The position numbers and the translations under genes were made by a program. This document shows, in pieces, positions 31,927 to 40,822 of a stretch of 64,000 nucleotides of DNA (its first letter is position 1; the number at the start of each line of letters is the position of its first letter). This DNA is from Flavobacteriales bacterium. Its GTDB lineage: Bacteria > Bacteroidota > Bacteroidia > Flavobacteriales_F > PHOS-HE28. The notes beneath the pieces were generated by a model. The model saw nothing but the letters and a program-made list of their open reading frames with translations. It did not search any database and had not been told where the DNA came from. The stretch spans positions 1-64,000 of the forward strand of contig JAHDVX010000004.1 of NCBI GenBank assembly GCA_023382455.1, written 5' to 3'.

Positions 31927-32211
31927 GACTTTATGAAGATAGCCTTTTCCGGGATCGTGGCTTGGATGCCCGAAGCCGGAAATGCCATGTTCCTGCTGGC
32001 CTGCGTTGCGTGAGCGATGGCAGCGGCGGCCCGGTGTGGCGCCGTGCCAACAGCGCACGGAGCGAGGAGGCTGCGAGGGACGAGCAGACCCCGGAGCCCG
32101 ATGCGATGCGGCACGGCACAAGCCGGCCACAGCGGACAGCGCGACCCTGCGCGCGGCTTGGCGGGTGGGAGAGGGGCACGCCCTACACCCTACGAACCCC
32201 GAACCACGCCA
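31927..32211. other. GC-rich intergenic spacer
   Basis: About 285 bases with many short GC-rich complementary segments (around 32030-32160). I see no conserved protein. It might encode a structured RNA or a dispersed repeat, but no second copy occurs in this window. Confidence 0.3.
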
Positions 32212-33822
32212 CTACGCACTACCCACCGGATCATACATGTACCCCTTCACCGCTGCGGCCAGGTCTTCCGGCTTGGGTTCCGTGGCCAGGCCCGCGCGGT
32301 AGGCCTCCTCGGCGATGGCGGTGCCGATGGCGCGGGAGATGGCGCGGATGGCGGGGAGGCGCGGGTAGAGGGCGCCGTGCCGCAGGTCGGCTTCCTCCAC
32401 GCTGTGGGCCAGGGTGCGCGCGGCGAGGAGGAACATGGCGTCGGTGATGTGGCGTGCGCCGGAGACGAGAGCGCCGAGACCGATGCCGGGGAAGATGTAC
32501 GCGTTGTTGCCCTGTCCGGGGCGGAATTCCCGGCCTTCGTAGTGCACCGGTGCGAAGGGACTGCCGCTGGTGAAGACGGCGCGGCCGCCGCTCCAGGTGT
32601 AGGCCTCCTCGGCGGTGCACTCGGCGCGGCTGGTGGGGTTGCTGAGGGCGAAGATGACGGGGCGCTCGTTGAGGGCGGCCATCTTTTCGATCACGGCCTG
32701 GTTGAAGGTGCCGGGGCTGCCGGTGGCGCCGATGAGCACGTGGGGGCGCACGGCATCCAGCGCGTCCATGAAGGGCATGGGCGGCAGGGGCTGGGCGAAG
32801 CGGCGCTTGTGGTCGTTGAGGTCGGTGCGGCCTTCCACGATGAGGCCCTTGCTGTCCACGAAGCAGAGGCGGGCGCGGGCTTCCTCGGGGGTGAGGCCCT
32901 CCCCGATGAAGGCGGAGCGCATGAGGTCGGCGATGCCGGTGGCGGCGGAGCCCGCGCCGAGGAAGAGTACGCGCAGGTCCTTGAAGGGGATGCCGGTGAT
33001 GCGGGTGGAGGCGTGGATGCCGGCGAGGGCCACGGCGGCGGTGCCCTGGATGTCGTCGTTGAAGCAGCAGGCGCGGTCGCGGTATTTCTCCAACAGCGTG
33101 TAGGCGTTGGGGGTGGAAAAGTCCTCGAACTGGATCAGGGTCTTGGGGAAGCGGGCCTGCACTGCGGTGATGAACTCGTCCACCAGCTGGAAGTAGGCTT
33201 CGCCGGTGAGGCGCGGCTGGGGCCAGCCGAGGTAGTAGGGGTCGCTGCGCAGGGCCTCGTTGCCGGTGCCCACGTCGAGGGTGATGGGCATGCACTGGTG
33301 CGGCCGGATGCCGGCGGCGGCGGTGTAGATGGCGAGCTTGCCGATGGGGATGCCCATGCCGTTGGCGCCGAGGTCGCCCAGGCCCAGGATGCGCTGCCCG
33401 TCGGTGACCACGATCACGCGGACGTCGTCCTCCGGCCAGTTGGCGAGCACTTCGGCGATGCGGCCGCGGTGGTCGGGCGTGATGTAGCAGCCCTTGGGCC
33501 GGCGGAAGATGTGCGCGAATTCCTGGCAGGCCTGGCCCACGGTGGGGGTGTAGATCAGGGGCATGATCTGCTCGATGTGGCGGATCACCACGGCGTAGAA
33601 GAGGCGCTCGTTGCGGTCCTGCAGGGAGTTGAGCAGGATGTAGCGCTCCAGGTCGTTCTCCTTGCGGCGCAGGCCCTCCATCACGCGGTCCACCTGCTGC
33701 TGTTGGGTGGCCACGGCGTAGGGCAGTAGGCCCTCCAGTCCGAGGGATCGGCGTTCCTCACGGGTGAATTCCACGGAGCGGTTGATGGCGCCGTCGAGGA
33801 GGATGTCGCGTCCTTTTTTCAT
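32212..33822 (-). CDS. NAD(P)-dependent malic enzyme (oxaloacetate-decarboxylating)
   Basis: Converts malate to pyruvate and CO2 with NAD(P)H formation. It is 536 aa, as expected for the large SfcA/MaeA-type enzymes. The start at 33822 gives MKKGRDILLDGAINRSVEFT, then GLEGLLPYAV, the malic N domain with MPLIYTPTVGQACQEF, VVTDGQRILGLGDLGANGMG and DVGTGNEALRSDPYYLGW. The NAD domain starts with FNDDIQGTAAVALAG and the nucleotide loop VLFLGAGSAATGIADL, followed by GATGSPGTFNQ, FALSNPTSRAECTAEEAY and NNAYIFPGIGLG. The cofactor preference cannot be told. A TACCTTTC -7-like element lies at 33834-33841. Confidence 0.95.
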   Translation of the reverse strand: MKKGRDILLDGAINRSVEFTREERRSLGLEGLLPYAVATQQQQVDRVMEGLRRKENDLERYILLNSLQDRNERLFYAVVIRHIEQIMPLIYTPTVGQACQEFAHIFRRPKGCYITPDHRGRIAEVLANWPEDDVRVIVVTDGQRILGLGDLGANGMGIPIGKLAIYTAAAGIRPHQCMPITLDVGTGNEALRSDPYYLGWPQPRLTGEAYFQLVDEFITAVQARFPKTLIQFEDFSTPNAYTLLEKYRDRACCFNDDIQGTAAVALAGIHASTRITGIPFKDLRVLFLGAGSAATGIADLMRSAFIGEGLTPEEARARLCFVDSKGLIVEGRTDLNDHKRRFAQPLPPMPFMDALDAVRPHVLIGATGSPGTFNQAVIEKMAALNERPVIFALSNPTSRAECTAEEAYTWSGGRAVFTSGSPFAPVHYEGREFRPGQGNNAYIFPGIGLGALVSGARHITDAMFLLAARTLAHSVEEADLRHGALYPRLPAIRAISRAIGTAIAEEAYRAGLATEPKPEDLAAAVKGYMYDPVGSA

Positions 33823-33908
33823 GGATGATCGGCGAAAGGTACCGGAGATCAGGTGCGAAGGTCCGTGGGGCTCGGGTATTAGAAGCAGGGTGGATGACCC
33901 TTGGAATT

Positions 33909-33946
33909 TCATCCGTGTCCATCCGTGTTCATCCGTGGTGGAAAGC
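33909..33946 (+). repeat. ATCCGTG-type dispersed repeat, copy 1
   Basis: Three tandem near-copies of a 10-base unit (atccgtgtcc, atccgtgttc, atccgtggtg). Related copies occur at 36273-36309 and 37861-37890, all in the same orientation and all intergenic. Copies 1 and 2 bracket the lemA-DUF2207 operon. Confidence 0.7.
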
Positions 33947-33947
33947 C

Positions 33948-35660
33948 CTACCAGCCGCCACCGCCACCGCCGCCGCCGCCGCCGCCCGAGGAACCACCCC
34001 CACCCGAGCCGCCGCTGCTGGAGGGTGGCGTACTGGAGGAGGACACGCTGCTGCCGAACGAGGAGTTGAGGTGCGAGGAGAACGAGCCGAAGTTGCCGAT
34101 CGAACCGTTGTACCAGCCGGGGCGGTAGCTCGGGTTCACCACGGCACGGGCGATGAGGTCTTGGAAGCGTTCGCCCCAGATCTCCTCCACGCCGAACGCG
34201 ATGGCGTAGGGCAGGTATTTCTCGAAGACCTCGGGCGTCATCGCGGGCGGATTGAAGTACTGGAGCTGCTTCTCCTCCGCCGTGCTGAGGTACATCTTGA
34301 AGCCTTTGAGCTTGGCGCGCAAGGCCAGCTTTTCGATGCTGGGTTTGCGGATCAGGCGGGCGTAGGTGAAGAAGAGGATCAGATTGGCCGCGACGAAGCC
34401 GCCGAAGAACAGCAGGTCGTAGTCGCCATCGAAGGAGGCGTGCAGCACCAACAGTGCGATGACGCCGACGATGAGGGTGAACAAGGCAAGGAGCCAGAAC
34501 TTCCAGTTGTTGCCCTTGGAGATGAAGCCGCTCCACTGGTCGCGCAATTTGCCGCGGAAGGCGCTGGCCATGCTCTGCACGCTCGGGTCATAGCTGCCGG
34601 TGATCTCGAAGCTGTCCGACCCCGATCCGAACATGTGGTTCAGCAGTTCCTGCTCCTCACGCGGCAGGCCGGAGCCGGGCTTGAGCTTCTCGATGGTGTA
34701 GGTCTCCTTGGTGATCAGGCCGAGCAGCATCTTCTCCTTCTCCTCGCTGATGCGGATGTAGCCTTTCACGGCGAGCGCGATCATGGCCGGTGTGATCAGG
34801 CTGTTGTCGGCGCTGCCGTTCATCACCATGCCGGCGGAGGCGGGCGAGAGTCCATCGGGCGGCTCGAAGAGGGGGATCACCACGGGGCTGTCGGGATCGC
34901 GGCCGTGGCGGAACCAGGTGATGAAGTAGTAGAGCAGCAGCAGCAGGGTGATGCCCCCGCCCACGAGCCCCAGGGCGTAGCGCTCGAAGAAGGTGGGCGG
35001 CGGCGGTTCGGCCACCACGCCCTTCTGGAAGCCCACCGCCACGGTGAGGCCCTCGAAGTAGCCCAGGGCGCGGCCGGTGAACCGCACCGTGTGCCCGTCG
35101 ATGATGGAATCCGAACAGGCATGTTCCGTGGAGCCCGCCACACCCGTGTAGCAGGCTGTCTGCCGCACCTGGGCCGCTTCCGGCAGGTGGATCAGCGCCG
35201 AGATGCTGTCCACGCCGAAGTTCCAGCCGTTGCCGTTCACGTTCCAGTAGATCTCGTCGAAGTCGGGGTAGAAACCCACCTGGCCCTCCGTGGTGTAGGT
35301 GATGCGGTACTGGTAGTCGCCGGGCTGGAGGTACACGTCCTTGTCGCCCACGTAGAGCACGAAGTCGTCGCCCTCTTCGGCGGTGTGGTGGGGCGACTCT
35401 TGGCCGCCCATCAGCACCTCGGAGTATTCGTACTTCACCCGGTGGGTGCGGCCGTTGTGGTCCGTGAAGCTCATCGGTAGCCGCCGCACGATACCGCGCT
35501 TGAACTCGACGCCCTCGGCGTGGATGCGGATGTCCTCCTTCACCGTGAGGCGACCGTCGGCCGCTACCGTGAGGTCGGTATGGAAGGCGATGATCCGCTC
35601 CGATTGAGCGAAGGCCGCCAGCCCGAAGGCTAGCGCGATCCCGAGCAGTACGTGCCGCAT
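33948..35660 (-). CDS. DUF2207 membrane protein with glycine-rich tail
   Basis: 570-aa predicted membrane protein of the DUF2207 family, which frequently accompanies LemA; function unknown. It has a signal peptide (MRHVLLGIALAFGLAAFAQ), then an extracytoplasmic DUF2207 domain (ERIIAFHTDLTVAADGRLTV, RRLPMSFTD, YPDFDEIYWNVNGNGW). A membrane segment LGLVGGGITLLLLLYYFITW follows, then a cytoplasmic region, two further hydrophobic segments (FWLLALFTLIVGVIALLVLH and LLFFGGFVAANLILFFTY) and a terminal Ser/Gly-rich tail that ends in a run of glycines and a final Trp. Its ATG (35660) overlaps the lemA stop by one base, so the two are coupled. Confidence 0.85.
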   Translation of the reverse strand: MRHVLLGIALAFGLAAFAQSERIIAFHTDLTVAADGRLTVKEDIRIHAEGVEFKRGIVRRLPMSFTDHNGRTHRVKYEYSEVLMGGQESPHHTAEEGDDFVLYVGDKDVYLQPGDYQYRITYTTEGQVGFYPDFDEIYWNVNGNGWNFGVDSISALIHLPEAAQVRQTACYTGVAGSTEHACSDSIIDGHTVRFTGRALGYFEGLTVAVGFQKGVVAEPPPPTFFERYALGLVGGGITLLLLLYYFITWFRHGRDPDSPVVIPLFEPPDGLSPASAGMVMNGSADNSLITPAMIALAVKGYIRISEEKEKMLLGLITKETYTIEKLKPGSGLPREEQELLNHMFGSGSDSFEITGSYDPSVQSMASAFRGKLRDQWSGFISKGNNWKFWLLALFTLIVGVIALLVLHASFDGDYDLLFFGGFVAANLILFFTYARLIRKPSIEKLALRAKLKGFKMYLSTAEEKQLQYFNPPAMTPEVFEKYLPYAIAFGVEEIWGERFQDLIARAVVNPSYRPGWYNGSIGNFGSFSSHLNSSFGSSVSSSSTPPSSSGGSGGGGSSGGGGGGGGGGGW

Positions 35661-36214
35661 CACGAGAACTTCACGTTGGGTACCGCCTTCTCCTCCGGGC
35701 TGTCCAGCTCGAAGAACGCCGCCTTTGCGAAGTGGAACATGTTGGCCACGATGTTGCTCGGGAACGATTCGATCAGCGTGTTCTGCTCGCGCACGGTGCC
35801 GTTGTAGTAGCGCCGCGCCTTCTCCAGGTCACCTTCGATCTGCCCCAGCTGCGTTTGCAGGTTAAGGAAGTTCGTGTTCGCCTTCAGCTCCGGGTATTGC
35901 TCCGCCACGGCGATCAGCTTCATCATGGCGGTGCTCAACTGTTTCTCCGCCGCCTGCTGGCCCTCGATGGTGGTGGCCTGCTGCGCTGCGGCCCGCGCGC
36001 GGGTCACGTTCTCGAAGGTCTCGTTCTCGTGCGCCGCGTAGCCCTTTACCGTCTCCACCAGGTTCGGGATCAGGTCGTGCCGCTTCTTCAGTTGCACGTC
36101 GATGCCGCTCCAGCCTTCGGCCACGAGGTTCTTGAGCTTCACCAGTTTGTTGTAGATGGCGATGCCGTAGAAGGCCAGCAGCACGACAGTGGCGAGGAGA
36201 ACGAGGAGGATCAT
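35660..36214 (-). CDS. lemA: LemA family protein
   Basis: 184-aa LemA protein: an N-terminal membrane anchor (MILLVLLATVVLLAFYGIAI) followed by the helical LemA bundle. Conserved stretches are YNKLVKLKNLVAEGWSGIDV, QLKKRHDLIPNLVETVKGYA, ENVTRARAAA and YNGTVREQNTLIESFPSNIV, with the final FHFAKAAFFELDSPEEK. The start at 36214 is chosen because upstream codons lack similarity. It is coupled to the DUF2207 gene, a very common pairing. The coding strand has TACATTCG (7 of 8 to the -7 consensus) ~20 bp upstream. Family function is unresolved. Confidence 0.93.
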   Translation of the reverse strand: MILLVLLATVVLLAFYGIAIYNKLVKLKNLVAEGWSGIDVQLKKRHDLIPNLVETVKGYAAHENETFENVTRARAAAQQATTIEGQQAAEKQLSTAMMKLIAVAEQYPELKANTNFLNLQTQLGQIEGDLEKARRYYNGTVREQNTLIESFPSNIVANMFHFAKAAFFELDSPEEKAVPNVKFS

Positions 36215-36272
36215 GGGAGGGGGATTGGATGATCGAATGTAGGGGAAGGATCGGGGTAACGGCCCATGGATC

Positions 36273-36309
36273 TCATCCGTGTCCATCGTTGTTCATCCGT
36301 GGTGGAAGG
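36273..36309 (+). repeat. ATCCGTG-type dispersed repeat, copy 2
   Basis: Same sequence type and orientation as 33909-33946, with one degenerate unit (atcgttgttc). It lies upstream of lemA in a ~325-base region (36215-36540) that otherwise holds no recognisable gene. Confidence 0.7.
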
Positions 36310-36540
36310 CCACGTGCAAGGCGCATAAGATCGGATAGCCGGTAGTTCACGAAGATGCACTGAATGGTGCAAGTTCGGAGCTGAGGCTCGCGGATTGGTG
36401 CGAGTGGTATGCCTGTGTGCTTGTTGGTCCGATTCGCGCCGGTTGGTAGTTCTTCATGGCCAGTTCCGCATGTCAACCAATGTTCTATTGTCACGCCCGG
36501 GAAAGTGGACCTGCTTTGTAGCGATCTGAAACCACACATC

Positions 36541-37485
36541 ATGAACCATCGCACACTCCCCTTCTTGCTCGCCAGCATTCCCTGTTTTCTCGTCATGAAC
36601 AGCAATGCGCAAGTAGTGCTCCTATACGGCAATCAGTTCCTCACACCGCTGGACACGCCTTCCATCGCCACCTGGTGCCAGCAGGACTTCAGTCCGGATC
36701 CCGTGAACAGCCTTTGGGGTGGCACCGGTTCGGGTACGTCTTCCGGTATCTTTCAGAATACACAAACCGTGGAAACCATACTCGTCACAGGTCCCGCTGA
36801 CATTTATGATGACCCGAGTGGCATTGGTGGCGATTATTCCATCGGCATGTTGAACACGACCTTTGGTGATAAGCTTGGTCTTTTGCTCGATACCGAAGGG
36901 CGTCCGTTCGTGAATGTGGCCATGGACCTGTCAGCGATCAATACCACCTGTGGCGGCCCCTTGCCTATGGATACTGCGGTATTTCTCCTGGAGGTTTTGG
37001 ATGCTCCGGGTGGGATCTTCAACCTTGGTGGCACCGCCATCCTTGATGCAGACACCCTGACCGGTAAAGGGCCGAACGTGGACGACTTTACCTTCAACTG
37101 GGAACATGCGGAAGGAAGCTTGGACGTATCTGGATCCATCGATGGCATGGTGGGAATTCGCATCACCCTGATACGTTCGGGCTATGCCTCCTTCGATAAT
37201 CTCTACATCCAAGCTTCTCAGGACCCGGTGTTCAGCGCGATCCATGAGGAACGCCTCCAGAACCTTGAGGCCTTCCCCGTGCCTTGCGCTGGTCGTTTGA
37301 GCATCACCGGCCTGGCTCCTGGACAGTATCCGGCAACCATTCACTCCATCACAGGCAATGTGATCGCATCCCTGATCACCGACACGGATGGGACGATCGA
37401 TGTGTCCAGCCTTGCACCCGGCAGCTATCTACTCCGCTTGAACAATGGAACAATGAGCAGGGTCGTTCGCTTCGTTCGGCAATAG
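36541..37485 (+). CDS. secreted protein with type A T9SS sorting domain
   Basis: 314 aa from the ATG at 36541, which gives the signal peptide MNHRTLPFLLASIPCFLVMN ending SNAQ. The body has no recognised domain; it looks like a beta-sandwich, with TWCQQDFSPDPVNSLWGGTG, YSIGMLNTTFGDKLGLLLDT, VFLLEVLDAPGGIFNLGGTA and SIDGMVGIRITLIRSGYASF DNLYI. The C-terminal ~70 residues are a type A sorting domain (LEAFPVPCAGRLSITGLAPG .. ISSLAPGSYLLRL-like). It is exported by T9SS; its function is unknown. It is followed by a strong hairpin at 37496-37552. Confidence 0.8.
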   Translation: MNHRTLPFLLASIPCFLVMNSNAQVVLLYGNQFLTPLDTPSIATWCQQDFSPDPVNSLWGGTGSGTSSGIFQNTQTVETILVTGPADIYDDPSGIGGDYSIGMLNTTFGDKLGLLLDTEGRPFVNVAMDLSAINTTCGGPLPMDTAVFLLEVLDAPGGIFNLGGTAILDADTLTGKGPNVDDFTFNWEHAEGSLDVSGSIDGMVGIRITLIRSGYASFDNLYIQASQDPVFSAIHEERLQNLEAFPVPCAGRLSITGLAPGQYPATIHSITGNVIASLITDTDGTIDVSSLAPGSYLLRLNNGTMSRVVRFVRQ

Positions 37486-37495
37486 GAGCAAAGCG

Positions 37496-37552
37496 GATCA
37501 CCACCACCACGTCCGGGATTGCAACGCGGGCGTGGTGGTCACTGCGGTGATC
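37496..37552 (+). terminator. large hairpin after the T9SS gene
   Basis: Outer stem GATCACC (37496-37502) with GGTGATC (37546-37552); inner stem ACCACCACG (37503-37511) with CGTGGTGGT (37531-37539); a 6-base bulge on the right side. It starts 10 bp after the stop codon. It has no T-tract, but it is a likely transcription stop or mRNA-stabilising structure. Confidence 0.55.
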
Positions 37553-37629
37553 GGTGTAGCGGTCGGAATGCCAATGGACCACGGATACACAGCGATGCAC
37601 CGGGATAGGGTCTAATGTCGATCGGGGCT

Positions 37630-37828
37630 ATTGTGACGGCACTCATGTTCCGGACGTTGAACGCTAATGGCGACCCGTTATACTTGAGGGAGGTGATCTT
37701 GGTGCGAGGGTGCAAGAGTGCGAGGGCCGGGACCTTGTTCCTCTTTCCCTCTTTCACGCTTGCACCCTTTCCTCTCATGGCAAGCGGATCCTGGATAATC
37801 GTCCAATGCAATGATGCCGGGTCAATAA
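37630..37828 (+). repeat. ~200-bp dispersed intergenic repeat, copy A
   Basis: Aligns along its length with 43966-44169 (shared blocks include ggcactcatgttccgg, cttgagggaggtgat, gcgagggtgcaagagtg, cttgcaccctttcct). It contains an internal imperfect hairpin between the gcaagagtg block and the cacgcttgc block. It has no open frame of note. It is probably a MITE-like or structured-RNA element. Confidence 0.75.
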
Positions 37829-37860
37829 AGGGCAGCAGGATCGGATGGACCTGGCATTTG

Positions 37861-37890
37861 ATCCGTGTCCATCGGTGTTCATCCGTGGTT
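37861..37890 (+). repeat. ATCCGTG-type dispersed repeat, copy 3
   Basis: atccgtgtcc-atcggtgttc-atccgtggtt, same orientation as the other two copies, just after repeat copy A. Confidence 0.65.
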
Positions 37891-37921
37891 GATGCCCACC
37901 GGATCCTGGGCGGTCACAAGT

Positions 37922-37991
37922 TCTGATCAAGCTTCTTCACCATCGTCAAGATCGTCGCTCCCTCTGTACAGCGGGAGCCACCGTTTCCCCC
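37922..37991 (-). pseudogene. decayed copy of the paaZ 3' tail
   Basis: The minus strand reads GETVA, then an 18-base insertion, then ATILTMVKKLDQ, matching the last residues of PaaZ (GETVALATILTMVKKLDQK) encoded at 38725-38781. The insertion forms part of a small inverted repeat (GCTCCC 37957-37962, GGGAGC 37973-37978). The copy sits on the far side of the four-helix-bundle gene from paaZ. Confidence 0.7.
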
Positions 37992-38024
37992 GCATTGCCC
38001 GCCGGAGCATGGCGTAGGCGGGTC

Positions 38025-38618
38025 TCATTCACCTTGCCCACCAGCGCTTCCGCCTTTGCGCACCTTGTACAAGCGTTCGCTGAAGCCCCCATTCTCCTCG
38101 AAATCGTGCCCCAGTCGTTGCAGTTGCCGGTCGATCATGGCCTTGGCCACATTGGCCAGGATGCTCCCGATGTTGCCTGCGATCTCTGCCACGGAACGTT
38201 CGGGGTGCTGCTTGTTCATCGTTCCGGCCCAGCGGATCAGGCTGTCCACTTCCTTGTGCCGTGCATCGATGAGCGCTTGGCGCATGGGGTCGTCGCTCGG
38301 CCATTCCTTCAACTTGTTCTGGCGGAGGAAGGCCTGGTAGTCCTTGCGTAGTTCGGTGAGGCTGGCCTTGGCCACGTTCGTCAGGTTCATCTCCAGCTTC
38401 TTCGACGTTGCGCTGAACACGCTGCCTTCGGCCACGTTGCGGCTTCCGCTGCGCGCGGCCTGCACCATCTGGTCCTTGGTGCGGCTGCCCGGTTCGATGA
38501 ACTTTTTGACGAACCGGTCCGTGAAGTCGAACAGTAACTCGGCCACCTGGTAGCCCACGAGCTTTTCAAAGCCGCCGTTCTTGGGAAAAACCTTGCTATT
38601 GGGTGGGCGCTCGGGCAT
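38025..38618 (-). CDS. four-helix-bundle (suffix domain) protein, 23S-IVP related
   Basis: 197-aa soluble protein of the four helix bundle family related to proteins found in 23S rRNA intervening sequences. The start at 38618 gives GGFEKLVGYQVAELLFDFTD, RFVKKFIEPGSRTKDQMVQA, ARSGSRNVAEGSVFSATSKK, the signature of the family. Next come LEMNLTNVAKASLTELRKDY and a suffix region ERSVAEIAGNIGSILANVAK AMIDRQL. Function is unknown; members occur sporadically in many Bacteroidota. Here the gene lies between paaZ and a second decayed paaZ tail, in the same orientation as paaZ, consistent with arrival as a cassette. Confidence 0.85.
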   Translation of the reverse strand: MPERPPNSKVFPKNGGFEKLVGYQVAELLFDFTDRFVKKFIEPGSRTKDQMVQAARSGSRNVAEGSVFSATSKKLEMNLTNVAKASLTELRKDYQAFLRQNKLKEWPSDDPMRQALIDARHKEVDSLIRWAGTMNKQHPERSVAEIAGNIGSILANVAKAMIDRQLQRLGHDFEENGGFSERLYKVRKGGSAGGQGE

Positions 38619-38724
38619 GGCTGCAAGGTAGGCAGCCTGCCGCACTCCTTCGGGTGGACGGGGTGGACCGCGTACTGCGGCACCCGGTCCACCCCCGTCC
38701 ACCAGTGCGGCTGGCTTGCGGGTG

Positions 38725-40791
38725 CTATTTCTGATCCAACTTCTTGACCATGGTCAAAATGGTAGCAAGGGCGACTGTTTCCCCAGTTTCGTCAACGACG
38801 TCGACGAGCCACTTTACTATCCCCCGCGCCACATCCGCCCCCTTCGGCGAGTCGGCGGTCTTCGGCCGCTTCTCCTGGTCGAGCTTCTCGCGGCAGGTGA
38901 ACTTCACCTGGATGGTGCTGCCCGGGTACACCGGCTTCAGGAAGCGGCACTCCTCGATGCCGTAGTTGAGCAGCACGGGGCCCTTCGGCGGGTCCACGAA
39001 GAGGCCGGCCGCCCGCGAGAGGATGAAGTAGCCGTGCGCCACGCGGCCGGTGAAGGGGGTGCCATCGAGGCTGTTGGCGTCCATGTGGGCGTAGAAGCGG
39101 TCGCCGCTGAGCGCGGCAAAGTCCTCCACGTTCTGCAGCGTCACCAGGTGCTTCTCGGTGATCAGCGTGTCGCCGATGTTCAGCTCCTCGAAGTGCAGGC
39201 GGAAGGGGTGCTGCTCGGTGATGTGGTACCTGGCGCCCTGCTGGTACTGCTGGGTGAGCGCGGTGATGCCGGTGGGGCTGCCCTGGATGGCGGTGCGCTG
39301 CAGGTAGTGGAGCACGCCGCGCTTGCCGCCCATCTCCTCGCCGCCGCCCGCGCGGCCGGGGCCGCCGTGCACCAGCGTGGCCAGGGGCGAGCCGTGGCCG
39401 GTGTTCTCCTTGGCCATGTCGCGGTTCAGCACCAGCATGCGGCCGTGGTGGCTGGCGGCGCCCCACACGAACTGCTGGGCCGTCTTGTCATCGTACGTGG
39501 CGATGGTGGCCACCAGCGAGCCCTTGCCCAGCTTGGTGAGGGCCACGGCATCGTCCAGGTCGGTGTACGGCATCAGCGTGCTCACCGGACCGAAGGCCTC
39601 CACGTTGTGGCTCTGCTGGTTCTTCCAGGGATCGGGGTTCAGCAGTAGGATGGGGCTCATGAAGGCGCCCTTCTGCACATCGGCCCCGGTCACGTTCACA
39701 CTGTCCAGGTCGCCGTACACCACCTGCGAGGCCTTGAGCAGTTCGGCCAGCGCGCGCTTCACTTCCTCGCGCTGCGCCTTGCCCGCCAGCGCGCCCATGC
39801 GCACACCTTCCGCACGCGGATCGCCGATCACGGTGCTGCCGAGGCGCTTGCCCAGGGCGATCTGCACGTCCTCGATCAGGTTCTGCGGCACCAGGATGCG
39901 GCGCGCGCCGGTGCAGCGCTGCCCGCACTTCAGGGTGATCTCGCGGCCCACCTCCTTGATGAAGAGGTCGTACTCCTCGGTGCCGGGCACGGCGTCCGGC
40001 CCGAGCACGATGGCGTTGAGGCTGTCGGCCTCCATGTTGAAGGGCACGCTCTCGTCGATGAGGCGGTCGTGGCGCTTGAGCATGCGGCCGGTGCTGGCGC
40101 TGCCGGTGAAGGTGACCACGTCCTGGTGCATCACGTGGTCGAGCAGATCGCCCGCGCTGCCCACGATCAGCTGCAGCGCGCCCTCGGGCAGGATGCCGCT
40201 GGCGATGATGTCCTTCACCATGGCTTCGGTGAGGTAGCTGGTGACGGTGGCGGGCTTCACCACGGCGGGCACGCCGGCCATCCAGTTCACGGCGCACTTC
40301 TCCAGCATGCCCCAGATGGGGAAGTTGAAGGCGTTGATGTGCACGGCCACGCCCTCCTTGGGCACCATGATGTGGTGGCCGATGAAGGTGCCGGTCTTGC
40401 TGGTCTTGATGGCCTCGCCGTCCACGTAGAAGGGCATGTTGCCCAGGGTGCGGCGCAAGCTGGCGTTGGCGAACAGGTTGCCGATGCCGCCCTCGATGTC
40501 CACCCAGCTGTCGGCCTTGGTGGCGCCGGTCTTGTAACTGATGGTGTAATACTTGTCCTTGCGCTCCATCAGGTACAGGGCCAGGGCCTTCAGCATGCGC
40601 CCGCGCTCGGGGAAGGTCATCTTCCGCAGCTTGGGTCCGCCCACGGTGCGGGCGTAGTGGAGCATGGCGGCGAAGTCGAGGCCGCCGGAGGAGGTGGTGG
40701 CGATGAGCTCGCCGGTGCTGGCGTCGAGGAGTTCGGCTTGTTTCCCGGTACCGGCCACCCATTGGCCGGCGATGTAGTTCTTCAGTTGCAT
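38725..40791 (-). CDS. paaZ: phenylacetate degradation bifunctional protein PaaZ (semialdehyde dehydrogenase / oxepin-CoA hydrolase)
   Basis: Bifunctional enzyme of the phenylacetyl-CoA pathway: the C-terminal MaoC hydratase opens oxepin-CoA and the N-terminal aldehyde dehydrogenase oxidises the resulting semialdehyde. 688 aa from ATG 40791. ALDH features are FNFPIWGMLEKCAVNWMAGV, VTFTGSASTGRML, catalytic Glu in NMEADSLNA and Cys in KCGQRCTGARR. The hotdog domain (about 530-670) has FEELNIGDTLITEKHLVTLQ and GRVAHGYFILSRAAGLF. No other paa genes are in the window. A TACCTTCG -7-like element lies at 40796-40803, 5 bp before the ATG. Its last codons are duplicated at 37922-37991. Confidence 0.93.
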   Translation of the reverse strand: MQLKNYIAGQWVAGTGKQAELLDASTGELIATTSSGGLDFAAMLHYARTVGGPKLRKMTFPERGRMLKALALYLMERKDKYYTISYKTGATKADSWVDIEGGIGNLFANASLRRTLGNMPFYVDGEAIKTSKTGTFIGHHIMVPKEGVAVHINAFNFPIWGMLEKCAVNWMAGVPAVVKPATVTSYLTEAMVKDIIASGILPEGALQLIVGSAGDLLDHVMHQDVVTFTGSASTGRMLKRHDRLIDESVPFNMEADSLNAIVLGPDAVPGTEEYDLFIKEVGREITLKCGQRCTGARRILVPQNLIEDVQIALGKRLGSTVIGDPRAEGVRMGALAGKAQREEVKRALAELLKASQVVYGDLDSVNVTGADVQKGAFMSPILLLNPDPWKNQQSHNVEAFGPVSTLMPYTDLDDAVALTKLGKGSLVATIATYDDKTAQQFVWGAASHHGRMLVLNRDMAKENTGHGSPLATLVHGGPGRAGGGEEMGGKRGVLHYLQRTAIQGSPTGITALTQQYQQGARYHITEQHPFRLHFEELNIGDTLITEKHLVTLQNVEDFAALSGDRFYAHMDANSLDGTPFTGRVAHGYFILSRAAGLFVDPPKGPVLLNYGIEECRFLKPVYPGSTIQVKFTCREKLDQEKRPKTADSPKGADVARGIVKWLVDVVDETGETVALATILTMVKKLDQK

Positions 40792-40822
40792 GGGGCGAAG
40801 GTAAAGGCGCACCGAAACCATA

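Noticed and set aside
33948..34030. Glycine run at the end of DUF2207 as a frameshifted low-complexity artefact
   Set aside because: Gly-rich tails are common in LemA-linked DUF2207/TPM-type proteins and the frame is intact.
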